A stretch of 64,000 nt of DNA, from the NCBI GenBank assembly GCA_029204225.1, contig CM055109.1, positions 31,276,370 through 31,340,369 on the forward strand, in the 5' to 3' direction. The notes under the pieces are model-generated. The model made no database searches, was not told the origin of the DNA, and was given only the letters and a program-made list of their open reading frames with translations. Made by a program: the position numbers and the translations under genes. Numbering within the stretch: position 1 is the stretch's first letter; each line of letters begins with the position of its first letter. This DNA is from Diphasiastrum complanatum (taxonomy: Eukaryota > Streptophyta > Lycopodiopsida > Lycopodiales > Lycopodiaceae). Shown here one piece after another: positions 11,118 to 22,192 of this stretch.

Positions 11118-11329
11118 CTACAAGATATTCAAATCAATGAATGTTTTGATGTGATTTGGGTAGTTTTTGAAGAAAATTCTAATGAATTTTGGTTACTTGG
11201 AAATTCAAACTTGATAGATTTCTTGTTACTTGAATCTTGATTTGAAGTGCACATCTTCGCTCAAATTTGATAGGCATAGTGGTCGTGATGTGAAGGATTT
11301 GGAGTGGAATTAAATTTCAATACCCCCCT

Positions 11330-12026
11330 TAATTCAATTGCAAACACTTTTGAGATTTTAACATATTTATAAACTTCCAACACTTATATTCAGAGCCTTG
11401 GTGAAAATATCTACAGCCTGATTTTTTGTTACACAATAAATTATCTTCATTTCCTTGTCATAAATCCTTTTCTTGACAAATTGAAATCGAATCTGTATGT
11501 TTTTGTTCTTCACTGATATCTAAAATTCAAAGATAGATTTATACAACTTATATTTTCAAATAATCATGTAGTATGTAAAGGCTGAAAAATATCCCAATTG
11601 CCTCCTTAGTGGCATGGGTGGCAGCAACATATCGACTTCTATTGAAGAGAGTGCGATGGACTACTGCTTCTTGCTTTTCCAAGAAATCAATCCTTGGGAT
11701 AACATAAAGCTATGGCCCAAAATTGATTTTTAAGAATCAACAATACCTTGCAATGTTAGTCTGAATCAATCAATCGTTGCAAGATTAATGCAATTTCATG
11801 ATCCTCATTGTATCATAGAGTTCCATGCTTGGTAGCCTGAACATACTTGAGTACTCTTTTCAAAGCTTGGCTTAGACATGTATTGGCTAAGAGTGTTTAT
11901 GGTGTAGGCCATATCTAGTCTAGTACAATCCATAACATACATAATTTGAAGTCCTTGTTGGAATACAATGATTAGATCACAAAAGATAATCATGTGACCG
12001 ATGCGGTTCACAGTATTTGTGTGCAA
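11330..12026 (-). pseudogene. Copia RT end/RNase H remnant with polypurine tract
   Basis: Minus-strand residues like MYVMDCTRLDMAYTINTLSQYMSKP (near 11870-11950) match the conserved 'YVM..TRPDIAYAV..LSRYMS.P' start of copia RNase H. Further on, near 11385-11420, 'AVDIFTKALN' matches the family's terminal 'VADVLTKPL'. A run AAGGGGGGTA near 11318-11330 is a possible polypurine tract. The part between is frameshifted. The upstream two-thirds of the element are absent. Confidence 0.6.
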
Positions 12027-13413
<1,387 letters not shown>

Positions 13414-13549
13414 AAGATTTTAATATATTCTCGTTCTTTTTTATCTGAATGGGCTTTCTTATTAATTAATAAATCATAGATCATCATTGTTTCTTCTTAG
13501 ATTGTTTTTAATATATGAATTATATATTAATTCAATTTGTATATGAATT

Positions 13550-14390
13550 ATATATTAATATTTCATCCCAGTGAGACCAGGGCACAGAGAAACTTGCGAG
13601 AGTTAGTTCCCAGTATAAGTGCCAGTGCGAAGGTTCCTAGTGAGGAAAAGACAAGAAAATCCATCAAAACCCTCGCAGACACCAAATTTTTCAGTTCTAG
13701 TGGCCAAGAACTCTTGCAGAGAATTCTGAAGTTCTATCTTAGTGAGACAAGGACACAGAAGAGCCTGCGAGAGTTAGTTTGATCCCAGTGAGCAAAAATT
13801 TGGATTTGAGTGCTGAAAAATCAATAAAATTAGAAGATCCAAAAAATATTTCCAGAAGTAACTCTCGCAAACCATTCCATTGGCTTCAGAATGTCATTTT
13901 ACATCAGTGATGAAGTCTGTAAGAGTTAGTATAAGTTATTGGTGAAAGTCAGAGCAAAATATTAATTCTAAACCCTCGCAGATAGTGAATTTTTTATTTC
14001 CTGTGAGAGTTAACCTTCACAAAGATTCTCAAAGCTAGATCTATACCAGATGCAGCTCTTGTGATCCTTGCAAGAGTTACTTCCCAATTATTTTTTAAAA
14101 ATCAAGTTTTTTGACTGAAAATTAGTGAAGAAACCTTCTCACAGCCAATCCTCGCATGAGTAATTCTCGCAGACCAAGTCAAAAGTTACATATGCACCAG
14201 ATCCAGCTACTGTCAAAATCTTAGATAAATCAGTGCAAGGAGTAAAAAGTTATCAAGGAAAAACCATTGTAAGAGGTCTGAATTCTCACTATCGGCCTAT
14301 CAGATTGATCAAATCAATAAGATCCAGATTGCATACAACTGTATTAGCAAGATCCAATAACCTTGGGCCCTACCGTCGAATGAATCTGAG
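13550..14390 (+). repeat. Gypsy leader with scattered CTCGCAGA / GCGAGAGTTA motifs
   Basis: An eight-to-ten-base motif recurs in both orientations: 'tgcgagagttagtt' at about 13590 and 13767, 'gtaagagttagt' 13919, 'tgtgagagttaa' 14001, 'tgcaagagttact' 14069, and 'ctcgcaga' or 'ctcgcaaa' at about 13671, 13863, 13974 and 14166. A larger duplication links 13565-13640 and 13740-13800 (gagac..gg.cacagag). It leads straight into the gypsy gag, so it is probably its untranslated leader. Confidence 0.5.
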
Positions 14391-14461
14391 ATTTGGATGA
14401 TTAATAACAAGAAGAACAGTGAACCAAGCACCAAACCTTCCCAGAACCGAAACCAGTACCA

Positions 14462-16175
14462 ATGGATCCAATGGGCCAACCCGTACATGTCGCACCCTTG
14501 CAAGCAGTCCGGAGGGCACCACGGATGGAGATACCAAAATACCATGGATCATCAGATCCCATCAGTTTCCTCCAGATCTACGAGCAAGCTTGCGAGATCT
14601 ATGGTGATCGGACACCGGCAGAAAAATTGATGATATTTCTAATGTCTCTTGTGGCCGTGGCTCAAGCTTGGTTCTTCAACCTATCGGAAGAAGAAAAGAC
14701 CACATGGTAAGCAGTTAAAGCGGCTCTCATCATGCACTTTAAACCAAGAAGATTCTTGAAAGAACCGTTTCTCTTGCTGAGCAAAGTCAAAATGGGAAAA
14801 AGAGAAAGGATGAGGGAATTACCACGTAGCATCAAAAGAGAACTTAAACGACGAGAGTAGTATGCTACCTTGCAAGAAGCAATGGATGATACCATCAGGG
14901 AAGAAAATGAGGGCTCTGACGATGAATATCTGACCACCCAAACTCCAACTCCCCCGGTAGCATCATCATCATCCAACGCTAACCACCTGCCACTGTTGAT
15001 AAAACAAATGACAAAGCCACACAAGCAGTTGATGGAACAACTAACGGCTCAATTTGACTAGAAACTGAAGGCCTTGCAGGGAGCTGTAGCACCGAAACCA
15101 GAGCAGAACAAGCTGCAGTATCCCCGTCGAGAAAATGTATGGTGCTCTGTTTGCACTCAAAACCATACAGCTAATGAGTGTCCAATTTTAAAGCAAAGTC
15201 TGAGACTAACACAAAGATTTTGCCATCTGTGCAATGCATCATTGCATGAGATGACATTTTGCCCATTTAACCCCTGAATCATACAACAAAAGAGGAGTCC
15301 CTATTCGACTTCTTATCCTTATCATCAAGGGGCACCTAATGTGGCACTGAGGTATGGCGTGCCTAATAACCAAAAGTGTATGGCTTTACATGCACCACCA
15401 GGGCCAGCCAACCAGCAAGTGGCCCATGTGAACTTGACAACAGCGGAGCACGAAGTACCAGCACCGCCTTAACCTGAGCAACAACAATGGTACGGGCCGG
15501 ATGAACCATTTATGGATCTAGCCATTAACGAATATTATGTGACCTATGCAGCTCAACCTCAGCGTGGAGGTGGTAGAAATTACTATCCTTCTATCGAGAA
15601 TGCAGTTATGGACACTGCTACAAGAACTGTCCATTAAGACTTGGAACGAGTGCACCATTAAATTTCATTGCAGTGCAACCAACAGTAGTTCCAACAGGGA
15701 TGCCACCAGAAAAGCAACACTTCCATGCCCCAGTATTAGCCGTCACGCGAGCAGAAAAGTGGAAGGAAGTGACTCCCTCACCACCCCCATCAGTATAAGA
15801 AGACAGCTGCATGACCAAATCCGAATGTGAGAGAAGAAGGAAGGCAATATCAGAAGATATGTCATTGGGTGTAGAAAGTGCAAGGGGAGGAAAAAGTTGA
15901 AGCCAGAGACATACCTGCAGACCCTCCTGTTGCTGAAGAACCAGTACCACAAGTGGGCTCACCGTTACGAACTGATCAAAACAATCGGTTGCATAATTAT
16001 GAACCACATTTCCACATGGTAGAGCCTGAGGAACCGCACACTGAAGTGCTCACAAGCTTGCTAGAAAGTCGTGTCGGTTTGTCCCTCGGAGAATTACTGC
16101 GGATTGCGCCACAAGCCAAGAGCCTCCTAGCCGAATGGGCCAAAGCTGAAGCGAAACCAGTCAAGCAACTATTTA
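14462..16175 (+). pseudogene. Ty3/gypsy gag (capsid and nucleocapsid) remnant
   Basis: From the ATG at 14462 the frame gives 'PKYHGSSDPISFLQIYEQAC' and 'QAWFFNLSEEE', the retrotransposon gag (capsid) pattern, with in-frame TAA at about 14708, TAG at 14861 and TAG at 15059. It continues to Cys clusters 'CSVCTQNHTANECP' and 'CHLCNASLHEMTFCPF' at 15150-15270. A later, frame-broken part contains 'EVLTSLLESRVGLSLGELLRIAP' near 16040-16110, the stretch that usually precedes the protease in such elements. No protease or polymerase follows: it is cut by copia sequence at about 16176. Confidence 0.7.
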
Positions 16176-17784
16176 TTGTGGAAAGTGAGGATGGAGTCAC
16201 TTCTTGAGATGAATGATGTTCTAGATATTGTTGTAGGTTTGGAGGAGAGACCGAGAACACAACAAGATCAAGTGAGGTATGACAAGAGGGCCAAGAAGGC
16301 TCTACACATGATAAAGATGAATGTTACCAATGAGCTTCTCAAGGAAGTTGGTAAGTGCACATCATCTTTGGAAGCTTGGAATTCATTAAAGAAGCTTAAT
16401 GAATCCAAGTCTACTTCTAGAGTGTTGATTCTAAGAAGGCAAACCTTTTTTTGTTTGCAAAAGAATGAAGAAAGTCCAAGTACTTTTGTTTTGAGGATGA
16501 AAGAATTGAATGATGAGTTGGCTTGCATTGATGAAAGCATTAAGGAAGGAGAGCTTATTCAAGTAATTCTTAATGGCTTGTTGGATGATCATGCTAAAAT
16601 TGTTCAAAGTATTGCTATTCAAAAGACTTTGCCAAGTTTGATGGATCTTCAAGAGATCTTGATCAATGAGGAATATAGGCTTCAAGCAAGAAGTGGATCT
16701 ACATCGACACTTCAAGAGGATGCTATGTTCACAAAGGGCAAATTCAAGGGCAAAACCAAAAGTAAGTGTTCTAAAGGGCAAGATCAAGTGGATGCTTTTT
16801 CAAGTGGCAAAAAGAAGGATAGATCAAAGCTCAAGTGCTTCTATTGTGGCATCAAAGGACACTTTGCAAGTGAGTGCTACAAGAAGAAGAGAGATCAAGG
16901 AGACAAGCAGGGTAATCTTACTCTTGATGAGGATGGTTTGGATGTTCAAGATGCAAATGATGATGCCTTTGTGATGTCTTCATGTATGCTTGCTAATGAT
17001 GGAGATCTAGATCCTTGGTGGATTGATAGTGGAGCAAGTTCACACATGACCTTTCACAAAGAGTACTTCACTTCTTTGTTGGCATATGGAGATGACAAGA
17101 GGGTGATCTACACGGCCAATGATGGTGAGTGTGCAATTAAAGGGACTGGCACAATTCCTATTTCTCTCTCTATACTGTAGGAATGTTCATTTGGAGGATG
17201 TCTTGTTTATTCCACCTATTACCAAGAATTTGCTTAGTGTGAGTCAAATGCTAAGTAAAGGCCTCAAGGTGAAGTTTGATGGAGATGCTTGTTTGATAAA
17301 AAGGAAGCATGTCTTGGTTGGAAAAGGTAAAAGGCAAGGGAAGTTGTTCAAACTAGATGCTTGTGTTATTGCTAACCAAGTTGGATGTGTTGCAAGGGAG
17401 CAAATACCTATTCAAGAGGTTTGGCATAAAAGGATGGGACACCTCAACTTCAAGTCATTGGAGGTAATGGCTAGGAAGAAGATTGAGATAGGTCTCCCAA
17501 GTTCCTTAAGTGGCATCAAACATGTTTGTGAGTCTTGTGCTTTGTCTAAGTCACATAGACTACCTTATACTAGATCTATATCTAGATCTACAAAGCCTTT
17601 TCAACTTGTACATTCAAATATTCATGGATTTATTACAATTAGCAATAGTGGAGCTAAGATGTATGTAACATTCATTGATGATTTTAGTAGATTTTGTTGG
17701 ATCTATCTACTAAAGAGCAAGGATGAAGTGTATGATGTCTTTATCAAGTTCATGAATGCAAGGGAGAACCATTTTTCACAATGA
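16176..17784 (+). pseudogene. Copia gag-protease-integrase N-part (family C/L)
   Basis: Starts mid-gag (WKVRMESLLEM) because the N-terminus is missing. Gag runs to the zinc knuckle CFYCGIKGHFASEC (about 16840-16880) and the protease site WWIDSGASSHMT (about 17017). A frameshift near 17170 follows. Then comes the integrase zinc finger (WHKRMGHLNFKSL ... CESCALSKSHR) and the start of the catalytic core (TFIDDFSRFCWIYLL), ending at 17784. The second and third acidic residues of the core are missing. Closest relatives in the window are 41850-42260 and 54955-57713, so its LTR family is probably that at 40752-41411. Confidence 0.85.
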
Positions 17785-18099
17785 TAGGAGGATCCATCTC
17801 CAAGGAATGAAATGACCTTAACAGAGCTAAAAACTAAAAGGGGGGGTTTTTTGCATGCCCACATAGCTAGCAAACCATGTTCGCCGATGCACCTGGTCTT
17901 GGGAGTCACATTTTTTACTTTGCCTTAAACTTATTCAGAGCTAATGAGAGGCTTGTCTTGTGTTTGTGTATGTGTAAATATGATGGATTCATGCAGTTCA
18001 TGTGGTTTATGAGTCAATTGTCAAATTTGCATTGATGGAATATATCATGGCAACAGAGGAATCGCCACCTGAGATTACACATCCCACGCTTGATTATAG
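17785..18099. other. 315 bp of unrelated sequence replacing the integrase core
   Basis: Between two in-order halves of a copia integrase lies sequence without copia similarity, including 'aaaaggggggg' and 'cccacatagctagcaaacc'. Related element L has a simple deletion at the same place. This may be filler DNA captured at a break or the footprint of another insertion; origin unknown. Confidence 0.5.
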
Positions 18100-18370
18100 G
18101 ACCAAGGAGGATCCATCTTCAAGAAGAGATATTTTTGTTGGATATATTGAGGTGAGTAAAGCCTACAAGGTTTACATTACTTCTACTAACAAAGTGATTG
18201 TTGGTAGAGATGTCATTTTGATGAGGGAAACATTCCAAAAGTATCTTCAAGCATGATTGATGGTAGTGTGGATGGATCTAACATTCTTGATGTTGATGAA
18301 AAGGATCCTACTTTGGATGGTGATGGTGAAACAAAATGTTTCTATTGCCAAAGCAATGCTAGCTTTCAAT
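18100..18370 (+). pseudogene. Copia integrase C-terminal piece and linker
   Basis: Residues 'TKEDPSSRRDIFVGYIEVSKAYKVYI' match the end of copia integrase (the 'GY...KGY..Y' motif) and the same stretch in element L (56150-56230) and G. It is followed by an acidic linker with a TGA at 18254-18256. Reverse transcriptase is absent. Confidence 0.75.
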
Positions 18371-19110
18371 CTTGAATTTTTGACAAAAGACGACACGACA
18401 CGAAATTGTTTGCGACAAAAAATCAGTCGTGCTCCACAAAGGACCAAGAAGATCAGCCAAGTACCATGGGGTATAAGTATTTGATCATACCATGACATCA
18501 GCAGAAGTACTCTAGAACGTGGCTAATCTGCCACTCTTGTAATGCGTGATTAGTTGTAGATGTTTAATCTTTCTGATCTGGAAGTTACACGATGCGACAC
18601 GAAAAAGTTCACGAACTATATACTTTCTGCTTGATGCATAATGCTTAAAGACGAAAATATACAGAATACATGTCCGCTTGTGAGAGAGAGAATTTTGAAA
18701 TAGGATCTGTAGATCCAGAAGTCCGCTAGTAAGCGAGACATGAATTGTGGGAGAATTGTATATCTCTCACATCAATGCACTACGTGGATCTGTCATGCAG
18801 TGCTAGAAATCAAGAAAATCAATAGATAATATTGTAGTTGTTATGCACATATTATTTTGTGTGATTGCATTATCTCGAATAAATTTTTGTTTGATATTAT
18901 TCGTGTATCTGATTCACTTGTTTATTCGATTCTGCACATTGGTTTGATTTTGTTGAATGCTATATTAATCTGTTAATGTAGATCAACATTGTCTGTCTAC
19001 ACTCTGAAGGATTGTAGAAATGATATAGCCAACAGTGACCAGCAATCATATCTGAATTCTTGACGAATTGATTTTGTTCGCGAATATTTTTGCTTGGCTT
19101 CGTGTTAAGT
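18371..19110. other. No gene; short-repeat-containing DNA
   Basis: No coding region was supported. 'gcgacacga' / 'gacacgacacga' phrases recur at about 18390 and 18593, and 'gagagagaga' occurs at 18682. It may be LTR remnant material between two copia fragments, but ends were not found. Confidence 0.35.
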
Positions 19111-19617
19111 GTATGTTCATAAACGCAAGAGTGCAAGACCCAAAATGCAGATAAAGGCCTTGAAGTGCATCTTTACAGGATATGACAAACAAACTAAGGG
19201 ATATATATGCTAGGATTCAGTTGGACTACACATGCACATAAGCTGTGATGTATTGTTTGATGAGATCCATAGGTTTGGAGATGAAGAGAAGGATAGTCAT
19301 GAACTATCCAAGCTTCACAATGAGGATGAAACAACAACACCACTACATGAAGATCATCGAGATGATGATGAGAGATGTGGTACTCTTGCCATTATAGAGA
19401 CGAGATGGAGAGTAAGAAACAATCTATTGGATCAAAAAATAATGAGGTAGTAGGTGATAAAAGGAAGGAGCAAGATGCACCTTGGAAATCCTACTCACCT
19501 CATAGTGGAGCACCTCAATGCAAACTACCTAAATGGTACACTAAGCTCATGAGTGACAAGGAAGGGGAAGTTGTCAAATCTAGCCAAGAGGGAGAGCTAT
19601 GGTGTTCCACAAGGATT
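19111..19617 (+). pseudogene. Copia integrase end and linker, first copy
   Basis: 'IKALKCIFTGYD' and 'KGYI' followed by an acidic linker and 'KLPKWYTKLM'. This corresponds to positions about 20170-20640 of the next fragment (AIKCIFLGYDDRVMGYR ... KLPKWFERLM) but lies upstream of it. A TAG at about 19211 and a frameshift break it. It is either a partial duplication or the end of a second element of the same family. Confidence 0.75.
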
Positions 19618-19629
19618 TGATCCATAGAT

Positions 19630-21198
19630 CTATGCGGGCCTATGAGGACTATGTCCTTAGGTAAAGCCTTCTATTTCATGACCTTCATTGATGATATGCT
19701 ACAAGAGATATGGATTTACTTTTTGAAGAAGAAATCGGATGCGTTTGACACGTTCAAGAGCTTCAAAGCATTGGTCAAAAATCAGACGGGTAGGAAGATC
19801 AAAGTTCTAAGATCAGATAGTGGAGGTGAGTACAAGTCTAACGACTTCAATGATCTTTGTGATCAATGTGGGATCAAAAGACAATTTATGCAAGCTCATA
19901 CTCCTGCACTCAATGGTGTAGCTCAGTGCAAGAATCGTATGGGTGTGGAAAGTGCCAGGTCTATGCTAGCTAAGATAAAACTACCAAAAGATTTTTGGTC
20001 AGAAGCATGTAGTATGATAGTCTATCTTCAGAATAGAAGTCCTACCATTGCCATACCAAAGATGACACATGAGGAGGCATTCACGAAGAAGAAGCCAAAG
20101 GTGAACCACTTTCGAATCTTTGGATGTAAGGCCTTTGTACACATTCCTAAGGAAGAGAGACATAAGCTTCATGTGAAAGCTATCAAGTGTATATTCCTAG
20201 GATATGATGATCGTGTGATGGGCTATAGATGTTTTGATCCATTGGAGAACAAAATACATGTCAACCGTGATGTTACCTTTGATGAATCTAAGATGTATGA
20301 AGACGAGGATGTTGAGAAGACAAACACATCCAGTGGGAAAGATGGTACAGTGAGGATACCTCCTGATGATGATCCATTTATTGACTTTCCTAGTGATGAA
20401 CACAAGGATACACATCAAGATACTACTACTCAACCTCAAAAGACAGGTTGGAGAGGTAGAGACAAACCCTTTGGTGCAAGAAGGATTGAAGTTGCAGGTG
20501 ATAAATGCAAGGAGAAAGATGTATCATGGGATACATTTTCACCACGAAGCCGATCACCTAACAGGAAGCTCCCTAAGTGGTTTGAGAGATTGATGGAGAG
20601 CCGTGACATGGATGACTTTCCAAGATCATCTAGCCAGGGAGATCTACGAAGATCAACAGGAGAGAAGACACAACCTGAAAGGTATGAAGCAAATTATGCT
20701 CTCTTATCTAGCATTATTCAAAGCAAAGAACCTTTGACTTATATTGAAACGAAGGATGATGATATTTTGGTCAAGAGCCATGGGAGAGGAGATGGAGTCA
20801 ATTGCTAAACATAGCCCATGGGACTTAGTGCAACCATCAGTTGGCAAGAAACCCATTGGTTGTAAATGGGTATACAGAACTAAGTACCATGCAGATGGAA
20901 GTATAGCAAAGCACAAGGCAAGATTGGTAATCAAAGGGTATGCACAAAGTAAAGGGATCGACTATGAGGAGACCTTTGTGCCAGTATGTAAGTGGAATAC
21001 TCTACGTCTACTTGTTGCTTTAGCTTCACATGTTGGTTGGCCTTTGCATCAGATGGATGTGAAATCTGCTTTTCTAAATAGTGAGTTAGAAGAAGAGGTG
21101 TTCATGGATCAACCTGAAGGCTTTGTAGTGAAAGGACACGAGAATAAAATATGTCGCTTGAAGAAGGCACTTTATGGTCTTAAACAAGCACCACGTGC
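19630..21198 (+). pseudogene. Copia integrase-RT piece, cut by the LTR at 21199
   Basis: Integrase core with TFIDD (about 19683), LRSDSGGEY (about 19807) and NGVAQCKNR (19912-19938). The last normally reads NGVAERKNR, so the catalytic Glu is Gln. A long Ser/Asp-rich linker follows, then a frameshift around 20740-20800, then the RT N-half (GCKWVYRTKYHADGS, KARLVIKGYAQ, MDVKSAFLNSELEEEV, YGLKQAPRA). It stops exactly where the TGTGG LTR begins; the YxDD and RNase H are missing. The frame from 19642 is open for 388 codons. Confidence 0.85.
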
Positions 21199-22192
21199 TG
21201 TGGTGGCCTAGTCGTTATAGATTTCCATAAAATCAATGAATTACGTAGTATAAAAGGTCTGATCGTTCTCCAAGAGAGAGAATAATCTCATCTTTTGCAT
21301 GGTAGATTTATGTAGGATGATAAACAAACTAGAGTGTATAAAGTTCACAATGAATACTACAGCGACATAACTGGTTATCCAAAGATATTTGGGTAAATTG
21401 GCATCCAGGAACACCAATGATGAAACAATTTGGTCAATGTCTATAATTGTAAGAATTACTTTATCTTTCAGGCTCTTCAGGCATTAGGAAAACAGTCAGA
21501 ACTGACAACAACTAGCAATTAGATTCATCAAATAGAATCACATTAGCTAAAAGTTCTTCTTAATCAAACACAGAGAATTAGTTTTTATCGTAGGAAGCAA
21601 ACAAGACAGAGCCTCAATCAATCCCATTATCTGAACACATAGCTCATTCAGAGTTGAAGGAATTGCTTTGGCTAATTCCCTGCACACATTAGTCAGAATT
21701 ATTACTTGTTGGTGTCACCTGAAAATCCATGTTAGAATAACTGAAATTCAATATAACTTAAGAAATGTGTGTGACGCAAACAGAACAGTATCACAATCAC
21801 AGATCATACAGAGTGTGTTTGCACAAATGATAAAAAGTAATTCTGTGAGAGATAACAAAAGGAAAGAATGTTCAAGCTATAAGAACTTGCTCTTCACTCT
21901 CTATTGATACTCAGCTCCACGTAGAAATGGGTATGTACAATGGCACATAGTGCTATCCTTATAGGAATGTTCTTCAGTCTCAATGTCACTTACGAACTGT
22001 CAAATGTCGGTTCTGAACTTCTATTGCGTCTCTTTAGAACGTCGCAACTTCTACTCAAAATATGAATTTACAAAGTGCGAAATAGGCCTTTACATGTATT
22101 TAGACACTATAGCACATTTTATATATATGGAAATTGAAAATTTTTAAAATATATGACAAAATTTGGATAATGTGAGGTCACAAGACTCCACA
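21199..22192 (-). repeat. 994-bp LTR of an unrecognised element (3' LTR, minus strand)
   Basis: Begins TGTGGTGG and ends ACTCCACA on the plus strand, giving TGTGG/CCACA inverted ends. Its inner side abuts a purine-rich tract. It interrupts the copia RT at 21198, so it is younger than that element. A 79-aa plus ORF (21668-21907) is not supported. The second LTR was not found in this window, so the family is unplaced. Confidence 0.6.

Noticed and set aside
21668-21907. 79-aa plus-strand ORF inside the 994-bp LTR
   Set aside because: No motif, and it overlaps a structure better explained as an LTR.
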